DNA of 64,000 bases from BOG-1112 sp964611335 (GTDB lineage: Bacteria > Bdellovibrionota_B > Oligoflexia > Oligoflexales > Bog-1112): the NCBI GenBank assembly GCA_964611335.1, contig CAZSXR010000001.1:806001-870000 (forward strand). The letters run 5' to 3'. Each line of letters starts with the position of its first letter. Positions within the stretch are counted from its first letter, which is position 1. A program made the position numbers and the translations under genes. Below, piece by piece: positions 44,912-54,464 of this stretch. The notes beneath the pieces were generated by a model. The model ran no database searches. It was given only the letters and a program-made list of their open reading frames with translations, and was not told the origin of the DNA.

Positions 44912-47000
44912 CGAGCAAAAAGCACAGAAAGCCGATTATACAGCGCTCAGACGCTGCTTAGTCGTTCTTTTGCAATCCATCGGGTGGAATGGAGATGTGA
45001 AATTTTTGCGCGAATTTTTCGAGAAGCATGATACAATGGAAACGATTCTGAATGGTCTCAGTCATATGAATTATGTTGCAGAGCCACTCAGAACACGTCT
45101 TAACGAGCTCGACGACCGTCTTCTGCCTTGTTTGTTTACTCCTGATGAAGGTGAGCCCTTCGTCGTCTTGAAACATTTCAAGAAGAAAAATACTTATAAA
45201 ATTTATGTAGGAAAACTGGACTCTCATCTTGAGATTTCTAGCTATCCCTCATGGGGGCAAGCGCTTCTTGTAAAAGATCCTAAAGAGCAGTCGACAACTC
45301 TTCATGATCCGCAACCGCTGTGGTTCAGAAAAGTTCTCATGCGTTTTAAGAAACATATTATATACGGACTTTTTATTTCCTTCTTGCTGACTCTTCTTTC
45401 TTTGTCGATGCCATTTTTTATCAATTTGATTTTTAAGAAGATAGCAACTGAGCAAATAACCGTCGATTTTACCATGATCTTCTACGGTCTCTTGATATAT
45501 CTTGGGACATCCATTGTGCTGACTCTGATACGAAGTAGCGTGCAAACAATTATCAGTGTGCGTATGGGTTACTTGGTGATCAATGAAGTTATTCGACGCA
45601 TATTATTTCTCCCTTCCTCCTACACTGAAACAGCTCCTATCAGCAGTCAACTTGCTAGGGTCAAAGACTTTGAATCGGTTAAAGAATTCTTCTCGGGACC
45701 AGCTATGACAGCTCTGTTGGATATGCCATTCGTTCTTATTCTTTTAGGAGGTCTTGCTTGGATTGATCCTATTCTCGCTTCTATTCCTCTTATTTCTATT
45801 ATGGCTTTTACTCTGATGACTATTTCCATCAAACAGGTTGTAAAAATTACAAACCTAACTGCTGCACAAACAACCAAAGAGATGCAGGAGTTTCTACTCG
45901 ATGCTTTAACGAATTTAAAATCCATTCGAAATTTAGGATACACCGAGATATGGATTAAACGCTTCAGAGATCTTTCTTCGAGAGCGATTGTTGCAAGTCG
46001 CGAATCTGCCGATGTAACAGGATTGATTATCAATCTTGCCCAGGGGATTACATCGGTTGCAGGACTTTTAACAATGACGGTAGGTGTGCATCGTATTTTT
46101 GCTGGTATTCTCCAACCAAGTGCTTTGATGGCTGCTATGCTTTTAACTTGGAGAATTTTAGCTCCGATGAAAACCGGTTTTAGCGTGTTTTCACAAATCG
46201 ACCGATTGCGTCGAAGCATTGAACAGATTGATCGCCTCATGTCTATTGAAATTGAAAAGCATGATTTCACATCACGAAAAAGTTTTTCAAAAATTGAGGG
46301 ACGTTTGATTGTATCTCAAGTCTCTTTAAGATATGGAAGGGATACAAATCCCGTTTTACTCGGTGTCAGTTTTGATGCAAAACCTGGAGAAACGATTGCA
46401 ATTCTTGGTCATGGTGGTGCTGGAAAATCAACGCTTATCAAATTGATCATGGCTATGTATGCACCTCAAACAGGTCAAGTTCTTATAGATGGAAAGAATA
46501 CAAGACAGATTGATCCTATGGAATTGCGAAGATCCATTGCATACATGCCTTCAAATATCAGCTTTCTATCTGGAACTCTGCGTAGTCAGATTCAAATGAT
46601 CAACCCTCATGCAAGTTCAAAAAGCATAAGACGCGCATTGGAAAGAGTCGGTTTAGATTCGGAAATAAAATCGTTGGAGAAAGGTCTTAACACAAGAACC
46701 AATCAGGATAACCTACACATACTTACAGCTTCCTTTATGAGACGTTTTTACTTTGCTCTCGTATTGATGAAAGAATCAGGTTTGTGGATTTTAGATAACC
46801 CTGCTTTGGATCTTGAAAGTCATCATGAAAATGAAATGAAAAAAATAATAGAAGAACATAAAGGCAAATCAACGATTCTCATCGCAGCTCAAGATCCAAA
46901 TTATGCTTTGCTCGCAGATAGAGTTTTGATTTTGAATAATGGTCGTTCTATAGGTTTTGCATCTCCTTCGGCTTTAGAATCTTCGAAACCACCTATATAG
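44901..47000 (+). CDS. Type I secretion ABC protein B with C39-like N-domain, partly degenerate
   Basis: A 699-residue transporter: residues about 10-125 look like a peptidase-dead C39-like domain (no catalytic Cys in the expected QxxxxC position; FVVLKHFKKKNTYKIY remains), about 145-435 is the membrane domain, and about 465-690 the ABC domain. Walker A, GHGGAGKST (503-511), is intact and Walker B has D632, but the catalytic Glu is Asn (WILDNP, N633), the signature reads LHILTASF, the Q-loop Gln is Ser (YMPSN) and the H-loop His is Gln (IAAQDP). It may bind but hardly hydrolyse ATP. The C39-like domain fits recognition of an unprocessed substrate, as in HlyB. Confidence 0.88.
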   Translation: MLLDEQKAQKADYTALRRCLVVLLQSIGWNGDVKFLREFFEKHDTMETILNGLSHMNYVAEPLRTRLNELDDRLLPCLFTPDEGEPFVVLKHFKKKNTYKIYVGKLDSHLEISSYPSWGQALLVKDPKEQSTTLHDPQPLWFRKVLMRFKKHIIYGLFISFLLTLLSLSMPFFINLIFKKIATEQITVDFTMIFYGLLIYLGTSIVLTLIRSSVQTIISVRMGYLVINEVIRRILFLPSSYTETAPISSQLARVKDFESVKEFFSGPAMTALLDMPFVLILLGGLAWIDPILASIPLISIMAFTLMTISIKQVVKITNLTAAQTTKEMQEFLLDALTNLKSIRNLGYTEIWIKRFRDLSSRAIVASRESADVTGLIINLAQGITSVAGLLTMTVGVHRIFAGILQPSALMAAMLLTWRILAPMKTGFSVFSQIDRLRRSIEQIDRLMSIEIEKHDFTSRKSFSKIEGRLIVSQVSLRYGRDTNPVLLGVSFDAKPGETIAILGHGGAGKSTLIKLIMAMYAPQTGQVLIDGKNTRQIDPMELRRSIAYMPSNISFLSGTLRSQIQMINPHASSKSIRRALERVGLDSEIKSLEKGLNTRTNQDNLHILTASFMRRFYFALVLMKESGLWILDNPALDLESHHENEMKKIIEEHKGKSTILIAAQDPNYALLADRVLILNNGRSIGFASPSALESSKPPI

Positions 47001-47018
47001 GCTTGTTTAGAGGAATAT

Positions 47019-47999
47019 ATGATGAGGAAAAAAGCGAGACAAAAATGGTTGGGTGCAGCGAGCTTACTCGAAGAACAGTCGCATCTTCCGTGGGAGCGCA
47101 CCTTGATTATTCTTGTCATCGTTATAACCTTTGGCTTTATAGAGTGGGCTTCTCGTACTCCTGTAGATGAATTGGTCTCTGCAACAGGGGAATTGGTTCC
47201 TGAAAGTCATATCGTTACAGTTCAAGCAGGTATTCCGGGAATAGTACAGGACATACTTGTAGGTGAAGGATCTGTCGTTAAAAAAGATCAAGTTCTTGTT
47301 AAACTCCAAATCGATGACAACTTGGAAGACATCCGACGTTATAATATTCAAAGAAAAGGCTTAAAAAGCGAACTCTATTTTATCGAGAAAGAATTAAAAG
47401 CACGAAAAGAACTTGCAGATGAAGGTCTCTTTCCTTCTCTTTCCCTTTTACAACTTCAAGCAAAAAAATATGAAATACGGAATAAAATAGAAGAGTTGAA
47501 TGAAACGTCGAAGTATCGTTTTGGAAGTGCACAACGTTCCATCATCGTAGCTCCAGTTTCAGGACAAATTCAAGAATTCCGAATTCCTCACAAACTTGCA
47601 AGTGTTCATGCAGGTGAAGCTCTGATGGAGATTGTTCCGCAAGCTGTTGATCAAATCGTATCATTGAAAGTTAAACCTTCCGACATCGGTCATATACATG
47701 TCGGGCAAGATGTGATCTTACGTGTAACAACTTTTGACCCTTCCCGTTATGGAGTCGTTGAAGGAAAGTTGACATATATTTCTCCCGCAACCATTGTCGG
47801 ACGCGATGGCCTTCCTTACTTTCAATGCAAGGTCCATTTGGGAAGACAATTCGTGACATCGTTAGTCACACGTAAACAGCATATTTTGAAAACAGGTATG
47901 ATGGTCGATGCGGAAATTAAAATCGGTTCCAAAACGGTCTTACAATACCTTCTCAAACCTGTTCTTGCAATCACTGCAGGTGCTCTGCATGAAAGATAA
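47019..47999 (+). CDS. HlyD-family membrane fusion protein of type I secretion
   Basis: A 326-residue adaptor. One N-terminal membrane segment (RTLIILVIVITFGFIEWAS) is followed by a biotinyl-lipoyl-like hairpin (VQAGIPGIVQDILVGEGSVVKKDQVLVKL), a short coiled coil (about 105-165) and the second lipoyl half plus beta barrel (SIIVAPVSGQIQEFRIPHKLASV). It is shorter than HlyD/PrtE (about 430-480), mainly in the coiled coil, so the periplasmic tunnel would be short. ATG 47019 has AGAGGA 4-5 nt upstream. It completes the operon with TolC and the two ABC proteins; its 3' end overlaps the convergent lipoprotein gene by 60 nt. Confidence 0.9.
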   Translation: MMRKKARQKWLGAASLLEEQSHLPWERTLIILVIVITFGFIEWASRTPVDELVSATGELVPESHIVTVQAGIPGIVQDILVGEGSVVKKDQVLVKLQIDDNLEDIRRYNIQRKGLKSELYFIEKELKARKELADEGLFPSLSLLQLQAKKYEIRNKIEELNETSKYRFGSAQRSIIVAPVSGQIQEFRIPHKLASVHAGEALMEIVPQAVDQIVSLKVKPSDIGHIHVGQDVILRVTTFDPSRYGVVEGKLTYISPATIVGRDGLPYFQCKVHLGRQFVTSLVTRKQHILKTGMMVDAEIKIGSKTVLQYLLKPVLAITAGALHER

Positions 48000-48680
48000 A
48001 AAAATCTTTCCCGGATAATCCTTCCATAAACTGTTGATCAAAAGATCTTGAAGCAGCAAATTCCATTCCGGAAATAGAGTATATTCATTTCCGAACGTAG
48101 AGTTTTTCAAAGTTCGTTGACGTTGCGATGTCCAAATCAAATCTCCACTTTGAGTGTCTATAAGAAGTAAAATCAAACTCAGTGATCGTTTTGAATGCAA
48201 GAGTCCTCTGTCATTTTCTTTTTCTTCTTTTGCTAGATAAAGAAAGGGAATAAGCAAAGCATCCGTATGATGTGTATGAACACTGAAATCATCAAGCCAA
48301 GACAACCACTCTTTTTTCTTCTGAACATGCTCATCGTAAAATTCTGCTATGTTAGGCGTATCCTTATGAAGATTCCACGTGCTCAAAAGTGTACTCAGCA
48401 AAGGTTCTTTTTTTGCTTCTGCTAAAGCTTTGTCAACAGCTCGTGGGCTCAGTCCTCGCATGAAATTCTGCCCTCTAAAATTATCGAGAATATGAGCGTC
48501 CACACTAGCACAAAGCGTTGCTATATCGACAGTGTGCGGCCAAGAGCGGCATTTGAGAACCGCGGTGCGTGCGGGTATGTAAGAGCGATAGTTTGTTTGT
48601 ATGCCCGACAGCAGCTCTGGGTGATAAGAGCTTGCGCAGGAATAAGATATAAATATGAGAAAGAAGAATACACGATTCAT
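47940..48680 (-). CDS. Lipoprotein, unknown
   Basis: A 246-residue protein. ATG 48680 has AAGG about 7 nt upstream; an in-frame TTG at 48686 is too close to it. The N-terminus is a short lipoprotein signal with lipobox ISYSC. The mature protein is Ser/His-rich in the middle, with LILLLIDTQSGDLIWTS resembling the beta-strand core of NLPA/TolB-like or GNA1162-type lipoproteins (a DUF799-like pattern of 'LIDxxSGxxxWxG'). That resemblance is tentative. It overlaps HlyD on the opposite strand by 60 nt. Two Cys pairs occur near the C-terminus (CSDC). Confidence 0.7.
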   Translation of the reverse strand: MNRVFFFLIFISYSCASSYHPELLSGIQTNYRSYIPARTAVLKCRSWPHTVDIATLCASVDAHILDNFRGQNFMRGLSPRAVDKALAEAKKEPLLSTLLSTWNLHKDTPNIAEFYDEHVQKKKEWLSWLDDFSVHTHHTDALLIPFLYLAKEEKENDRGLLHSKRSLSLILLLIDTQSGDLIWTSQRQRTLKNSTFGNEYTLFPEWNLLLQDLLINSLWKDYPGKIFLSFMQSTCSDCKNRFEKVL

Positions 48681-48801
48681 AATCAAACCTTCTAAACATT
48701 CGGAAAAGCTACTACACTAGCAAATCATAACGCATCTTATTTTTCTCTCATACATTTTCTTTTAAAGCTGCTAGGGGGTTCATTCTTTAAATAAGGGTAT
48801 T

Positions 48802-50286
48802 ATGCTAAAAAATTATATAGATGGCCGATGGCTTGCTTCTTCTGCGAAAACAAGTGTTGATGTCCTAGACCCTGCAACGGGAAGAATTCTTGATCAAACC
48901 CCGTTGGGAACAGCGAGTGATGTTGCTGCTGCGGCAGATGCTGCAACGAAAGCCTTTCCCCTTTGGAGACAAACTCCTGCTGTCGAACGTGTTCAATACC
49001 TTTTCCGATTGAAAATGAAAATGGAAGAGAGTGTGGAAGAGCTTAGTCACCTCATTACATCTGAACATGGAAAAACTTTGGTCGAAGCGAGAGGAAGTGT
49101 TCGCAGAGCTATACAGATGGTGGAAACAGCTTGTGGAATTCCAACACTCATGATGGGTGAGCATTTCGAAGATATTGCTTCAGGAATCGATTCGAGCTCT
49201 GTGAGAAAAGCTATGGGAGTTTTTGGATGCATTGCACCTTTTAATTTTCCTGCAATGGTTCCTTTTTGGTTCTGGCCTTTTGCTATCGCATGTGGAAATA
49301 CTTACATCTTGAAACCCAGTGAACGTGTACCACTTACATCTATGCGTATTTTTGAATTGCTTCACGATTTGAAATTACCCAAAGGTGTTATGAATTTGGT
49401 TCATGGTGGCAAAGATGTAGTCGACGCTTTGTGTACTCATCCACAAATCAAAGGCCTCTCTTTTGTAGGTTCCACTCCTGTTGCAAAACATGTCTACACT
49501 TTAGGAACTTCCAGTGGTAAACGTGTACAAGCCTTCGGTGGTGCCAAAAATGTAATGGTGGTGCTTCCTGATTCTCTCGAAGATTCTTCCTCCTGTGCAC
49601 GTACCGTTTCAACAGCTGTCGAATCCATAACAGGATGTGCTGGTGAACGTTGTCTTGCAGGTTCTCTCGTTCTTTCCGTGGGCGAACACACTTACAAAGT
49701 CTTTCAAGACAAAGCCGTCGCTTATGCAAAAACTATTCGCGTTGGACCAGGTTCCGATAATAAAAACACAATGGGTCCGGTGATTTCACAGGAAGCGAAA
49801 GACAGAATACAGTCTTTAATCACTCGTGCCCTCGATGAAGGTGCTAAAATTCTTCTCGATGGTCGTGATAATATTGCTGATAAAAAACAAGGTTTCTTTC
49901 TGAAACCAACTGTTCTTTCGGATATCACACCCGAGATGGAAATTGCACAGACCGAAGTCTTTGGACCTGTCATTCTTCTTGGAAAGGTAGACACTTTAGA
50001 CGAATCCATTTCATGGATTAATTCTCTTCCCTTTGCAAATACTACAACCTTGTTTACAAACTCTGGAGCACACGCTCGACATTTTGCATACCACGTAGAT
50101 CCAAGTATGATTGGGATCAATATTGGTGTTCCTGCTCCCATGTCTTTTTTCTCTTTTGGTGGAAGTAAAGAGTCCTTCTTCGGGGACACCAAAGCCCATG
50201 GTAAGAGTTGTGTAAATTTTTTCACAGATACTTACACGATTATTTATAGATGGAACAGTGAGGGAGATCTTTGGCAAAAGAAATAA
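48802..50286 (+). CDS. mmsA: CoA-acylating methylmalonate-semialdehyde dehydrogenase
   Basis: A 494-residue NAD- and CoA-dependent aldehyde dehydrogenase converting methylmalonate or malonate semialdehyde to propionyl-CoA or acetyl-CoA with CO2 release. The N-terminal NYIDGRWLASS, the GCIAPFNFPAMVPFWFWP motif, the GGAKNVMVVLPD segment and the Cys site TGCAGERCLA all match the MmsA/IolA family. ATG 48802 has AAGGG 4 nt upstream. It would serve inositol (as IolA, final step) and valine catabolism; it is 35 kb from the iol genes and stands alone. Length is typical. Confidence 0.93.
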   Translation: MLKNYIDGRWLASSAKTSVDVLDPATGRILDQTPLGTASDVAAAADAATKAFPLWRQTPAVERVQYLFRLKMKMEESVEELSHLITSEHGKTLVEARGSVRRAIQMVETACGIPTLMMGEHFEDIASGIDSSSVRKAMGVFGCIAPFNFPAMVPFWFWPFAIACGNTYILKPSERVPLTSMRIFELLHDLKLPKGVMNLVHGGKDVVDALCTHPQIKGLSFVGSTPVAKHVYTLGTSSGKRVQAFGGAKNVMVVLPDSLEDSSSCARTVSTAVESITGCAGERCLAGSLVLSVGEHTYKVFQDKAVAYAKTIRVGPGSDNKNTMGPVISQEAKDRIQSLITRALDEGAKILLDGRDNIADKKQGFFLKPTVLSDITPEMEIAQTEVFGPVILLGKVDTLDESISWINSLPFANTTTLFTNSGAHARHFAYHVDPSMIGINIGVPAPMSFFSFGGSKESFFGDTKAHGKSCVNFFTDTYTIIYRWNSEGDLWQKK

Positions 50287-50414
50287 ATAAACAAATAAAA
50301 GCATGATATTAGCACAGTCAAGATTTCGAAGAAAAAGGTCTTCCCTATAAAGCTCACAGTCTTGATGAGTCTTCCGATACGCTAAAGGATGGGAAAGCGA
50401 GTCGGGGGCAAAGG

Positions 50415-52367
50415 ATGAGGAATCTTTTTGGAATATTGTCAATCGTAGGAATGGGTGTCTTTGCTTGTAGCAGAACCAGATCTACACCTAAACCTACTTC
50501 ATCATCTGCGGATGCCGCAGCAGCAGCTGCAGCAGCAGGTGGGAATGTTGATCTTGCGTGTGGTCAGCTTGCAGTGACCGCAGCGAAGACTCCATCTTTT
50601 TCACTTGCTTCAAATTCAAGGGCTTTGTCTTTAATAGATCTCACGCCTGCAGATGTTTTTATGCAGGAAGCTGATAATTTTGTAGATGCTCAATTGAATC
50701 CTAATATTGTAGCAACGCCAAAAGGTTTAGGCTTGCAAGTTCAAGGTGAAATTGCTGTTCGTGATTACCAACTCAGTATACAAGGTGTGCCACTTTGTGG
50801 AAATGAACTGAGCATTTATGGTCGACCTAATCAGGAACTTTGGATGAAAGGAAATGTGCCTTCTATTGAAGGTCTTGATTCAAGTGTTTTCGATAGTATT
50901 TCAAACTTGGAATTTCCTTCAGAATCTTTTGCAGTGTCCTCCGTTTATTCAAAATTGAATTTAAAAGGAGCTGTTTCAAAAGTAAAGACAACGAAGCAGT
51001 GTATTATTTTTGAAAATGGATCTTTTATTCCTGCAAGAGAAATTTCTTTTACAGTCAATCGTAGACCTTACTATGGACTAGCAACCACTCAGGGTTACGG
51101 TCTTGTAGATAGCGACCCTGTGCGTGCTGCATCTCCTTCCTATTTGGAAGAAGTTTCTACATCAACGTCCACTTCTACAAATGTTGCAAATGGTTCTGCT
51201 GTAGGCACAGCCAGTGTGTCTTCCTTACAAGTGAATTCTCTCAATGGGAGTTCTCAAAATGTATATGTTACAAAAACTGTACAGCTTACAGGATTGAGTA
51301 ATGGGGGATCTTTGTGTTCAGCCCCCTTTGTGCTGATTACACTGACGGGACCTTCTAGCGCTCCCGTTCTCAACCCTCCACCTTTTAGTACGAGTGAAAA
51401 TTTTGTTTATCCCGATAAAACTTCCGGTTTTTATTCCGTCACAACGTTTTATAACGCGATGTCTCACGTTGATTGGCTTTTGAAAAACGGATACCTTTCC
51501 AACTGGCCAGGACCGCAAGTTCAAATTGTTTTGAATCTGATAGATTCAAATGGTGATGGGCAAAATTTGGGACGCAATAATATAGCGGTCTTCTTACCAA
51601 ATGGAAACAGTCTTACAGATCCCCCACAAATTGAACTCGGTAATGGAGATGGAAAGTTACTTCAGAATCTTTGGTCTGATCCAGACGCTATTCAACACGA
51701 GACAGGTCACCATCTTGTCTATACACGTCTTACACAGATTTCAAATAAGATCTCTGTTGTCATTCATGAAGGTTACGCAGATAGTCAGGTTCTTTTGCAA
51801 AATCAAAGCCCTTGTTTGGGAACCACAATATGTCCAACAGGTGCAGCTGTGTGTATTTCAAATGCTTGTCTAAGATCCGCTGCTAATAACTTCACAATGG
51901 CTGCTCCTAATTGTCCAAGCGATGGGTCTGTAGGTCCTCCTCAATGTTTACCAACAGAAGTTCATCAACGATCACAGTTGATATCAGGATTAATGTGGGA
52001 TATAGCGCAAGATATAGGACCCGCAAATGGTGGTTATGAAGCTGCATTGAAACTTCAAATGGATTCCATTCCCTATTTATCTTCGAGTAGTGAATACGGA
52101 GATTTGTTAGAAGCTCTCATAAAAGCAGATCAAGATCTTGGTGGAAGTCCAAGTGGAAAATACCAAGCACACTTAATAAAAGAAATGTGTGCTCGTGGTT
52201 TTGACAACGCAGCAAACAGCACCAATGGGAAATCCTGGATGAGTCAGATCAGTGTTTCTTACACTTGTCCCGAAGGCAGTGGGGCAATACCCACAGGTGC
52301 TCTTCAGCCAGCTCCTTTGACAAGTGGAGCACTCAATATTCCTACCACTGTCACCGGTGGACAATAA
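50415..52367 (+). CDS. Lipoprotein metalloprotease, thermolysin/fungalysin-like
   Basis: A 650-residue exported protein. ATG 50415 follows GGGGGCAAAGG; the signal peptide ends in a lipobox (GVFAC, Cys18) and is followed by an Ala-rich, disordered region (DAAAAAAAAGG). Residues about 425-455 hold the gluzincin zinc site: H428, E429 and H432 in HETGHH, and E452 in HEGYAD 20 residues later. That spacing and the following Ser/Thr-rich C-terminus recall M36 fungalysin and thermolysin-like peptidases. Residues 45-420 probably are an FTP-like propeptide and linker. Likely a surface-anchored protease; a lifestyle role in prey or host degradation is inference. Confidence 0.82.
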   Translation: MRNLFGILSIVGMGVFACSRTRSTPKPTSSSADAAAAAAAAGGNVDLACGQLAVTAAKTPSFSLASNSRALSLIDLTPADVFMQEADNFVDAQLNPNIVATPKGLGLQVQGEIAVRDYQLSIQGVPLCGNELSIYGRPNQELWMKGNVPSIEGLDSSVFDSISNLEFPSESFAVSSVYSKLNLKGAVSKVKTTKQCIIFENGSFIPAREISFTVNRRPYYGLATTQGYGLVDSDPVRAASPSYLEEVSTSTSTSTNVANGSAVGTASVSSLQVNSLNGSSQNVYVTKTVQLTGLSNGGSLCSAPFVLITLTGPSSAPVLNPPPFSTSENFVYPDKTSGFYSVTTFYNAMSHVDWLLKNGYLSNWPGPQVQIVLNLIDSNGDGQNLGRNNIAVFLPNGNSLTDPPQIELGNGDGKLLQNLWSDPDAIQHETGHHLVYTRLTQISNKISVVIHEGYADSQVLLQNQSPCLGTTICPTGAAVCISNACLRSAANNFTMAAPNCPSDGSVGPPQCLPTEVHQRSQLISGLMWDIAQDIGPANGGYEAALKLQMDSIPYLSSSSEYGDLLEALIKADQDLGGSPSGKYQAHLIKEMCARGFDNAANSTNGKSWMSQISVSYTCPEGSGAIPTGALQPAPLTSGALNIPTTVTGGQ

Positions 52368-52483
52368 TACCTAACAATAGTCACGCACCTCAAGCTTGCA
52401 TATGGGTGTAATATCTTGATTTTCTTTATCTTTCGCGATATATGAAGGTGAATGAAAACCTGTGGTATGTTTGAGGGAAGATG

Positions 52484-53593
52484 ATGAAATCAAGAGCAGC
52501 AGTTGCATGGAAAGCGGGTCTTGCTTTAGAGGTTGGTGAAATTGAAGTCGAAGGCCCACGTGAAGGTGAAGTTCTCGTTCGTATAGTAGCTTCTGGTGTG
52601 TGTCACACGGATGCCTACACACTTTCAGGAAAAGATCCTGAAGGTTTATTCCCATGCATACTTGGTCATGAAGGTGCAGGAATTGTAGAAGATGTAGGAA
52701 AGGGTGTGACATCGTTGAAAGTAGGTGACCATGTGATCCCTCTTTATATTCCTGAGTGTGGGATTTGTAAATTTTGCAGATCAGGAAAAACAAATCTTTG
52801 TCAGAAAATTAGAATCACTCAGGGTCAAGGTCTTATGCCTGATGGCACATCTCGTTTTCGTCAGAATGCGAATCAAATTTTACATTACATGGGGACTTCA
52901 ACTTTTTCGGAATATACGGTTCTTCCCGAAATCTCACTTGCAAAAATAAATCCACTTGCACCTTTAGAGAAAGTTTGTCTTTTGGGATGTGGAATCAGCA
53001 CAGGTATCGGTGCGGTTCTGAATACTGCAAAAGTAGAAGCAGGTTCGAGCGTTGCTGTATTTGGTTTGGGTGGTATAGGGTTGAGTTGTATACAAGGCGC
53101 TGTGATGGCGAAAGCAGAGCGCATTATAGGTATAGATATCAATACATCCAAATTTGATCTTGCAAAAAAATTAGGTGCAACGGATTGCATCAATCCTAAA
53201 GATTATGATCGAAGTATCGTTCAGGTGCTTATTGATATGACAGACGGTGGAGTGGATTACTCTTTTGAATGTATTGGAAATGTGCAGCTGATGCGCGATG
53301 CTTTGGAATGTTGTCACAAAGGTTGGGGAATTTCCACCATCATTGGTGTTGCCACTGCAGGACAAGAGATTGCCACGAGACCCTTTCAATTGGTGACAGG
53401 AAGGGTTTGGAAGGGAACAGCTTTCGGAGGCATCAAAGGTCGTTCCGAATTGCCGGGATATGTAGAAAAATATATGGATGGTCAAATTAAAGTGGATGAG
53501 TTTATCACTCACACCATGCCTCTTGAAAATATCAACAACGCTTTTGATCTCATGCATGAGGGGAAAAGCATACGATCGGTGGTGCTCTTTTGA
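52484..53593 (+). CDS. frmA: S-(hydroxymethyl)glutathione dehydrogenase (class III ADH)
   Basis: A 369-residue zinc-dependent alcohol dehydrogenase that oxidises S-hydroxymethylglutathione to S-formylglutathione during formaldehyde detoxification. Recognised by SGVCHTDAYTLSGKDPEG, LGHEGAGIVEDVG, the structural-zinc cysteines in PECGICKFCRSGKTNLC and the Rossmann motif GLGGIGLS. ATG 52484 is preferred over the neighbouring ATG 52481 because GAGGG is 6 nt upstream. It overlaps frmB at TTGA. Confidence 0.95.
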   Translation: MKSRAAVAWKAGLALEVGEIEVEGPREGEVLVRIVASGVCHTDAYTLSGKDPEGLFPCILGHEGAGIVEDVGKGVTSLKVGDHVIPLYIPECGICKFCRSGKTNLCQKIRITQGQGLMPDGTSRFRQNANQILHYMGTSTFSEYTVLPEISLAKINPLAPLEKVCLLGCGISTGIGAVLNTAKVEAGSSVAVFGLGGIGLSCIQGAVMAKAERIIGIDINTSKFDLAKKLGATDCINPKDYDRSIVQVLIDMTDGGVDYSFECIGNVQLMRDALECCHKGWGISTIIGVATAGQEIATRPFQLVTGRVWKGTAFGGIKGRSELPGYVEKYMDGQIKVDEFITHTMPLENINNAFDLMHEGKSIRSVVLF

Positions 53594-54423
53594 AACTGAG
53601 AAATCGTTACAGATCTTTTGACGGATGGGTTGAATTCTATGAACATGATTCGAAATCTACTCAGAGTCCCATGCGTTTTAGTATTTATAAACCCGACACA
53701 GAAGAAAAAGTTCCCGTTTTGTACTGGCTTTCAGGACTGACATGCACAGAAGAAAATTTTATGCAGAAGTCTGGTGTTCAAAGATTTCTTTCGAAGCATA
53801 AAATGTTCTGTGTAGCGATGGATACAAGTCCTCGCAATCTAAATATTCCTGGAGAAAAAGAACGTTATGATTTGGGAGAGGGGGCAGGTTTTTACGTCAA
53901 TGCAACTCAGGCTCCTTGGGATAAAAATTATCGCATGTATGATTATGTTGCATATGAGTTAAACGAATTAATAGCGTCACATTTTTCTGTGGATGTCGAA
54001 AGACAAAGCATCTTTGGTCATTCGATGGGCGGACATGGTGCTATGGTTATAGGACTGCGTAATCCGAATCGTTTTCGTTGTATTTCTGCTTTTGCTCCTA
54101 TCTGTTCTTCTATGAACAGTGCTTTGGGACAAATAGCACTCCCTGCATATTTAGGAAATGACACAAAAGTGTGGAAAGATTATGACGCCTGCGAACTTAT
54201 AAGTCGTACCGAACATATACTTCCTCTTCTTGTTGACCAAGGTATGGAAGATGAGTTTTATAAAGCGAGAAGTCTTCGTCCAGACTTACTTCAAGAAGCC
54301 TGTAAAAATAGGGAGTTTCCTCTTCAACTCAACATGCATCCTGCCTTCGATCATAGCTATTATTTCGTAGCGAGTTTTATAGAGAGTCACATTGCGTTTC
54401 ATGCACGTTTTCTAAAATCGTGA
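53590..54423 (+). CDS. frmB: S-formylglutathione hydrolase
   Basis: A 277-residue alpha/beta hydrolase that releases formate from S-formylglutathione. Motifs: VLYWLSGLTCTEENFMQKSG near the N-terminus, the nucleophile elbow FGHSMGGHGAMVIGL, the QGMEDEF acid region, and the HPAFDHSYYFVASF segment with the catalytic His. Start is TTG 53590, overlapping the frmA stop as TTGA, which indicates translational coupling. Pathway partner of frmA; the final formate is released as waste or oxidised elsewhere. Confidence 0.95.
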   Translation: MKLRNRYRSFDGWVEFYEHDSKSTQSPMRFSIYKPDTEEKVPVLYWLSGLTCTEENFMQKSGVQRFLSKHKMFCVAMDTSPRNLNIPGEKERYDLGEGAGFYVNATQAPWDKNYRMYDYVAYELNELIASHFSVDVERQSIFGHSMGGHGAMVIGLRNPNRFRCISAFAPICSSMNSALGQIALPAYLGNDTKVWKDYDACELISRTEHILPLLVDQGMEDEFYKARSLRPDLLQEACKNREFPLQLNMHPAFDHSYYFVASFIESHIAFHARFLKS

Positions 54424-54464
54424 TAAAGTTAGGGAAGGGATTTCTTAGCTTATAGGAAATAAAC

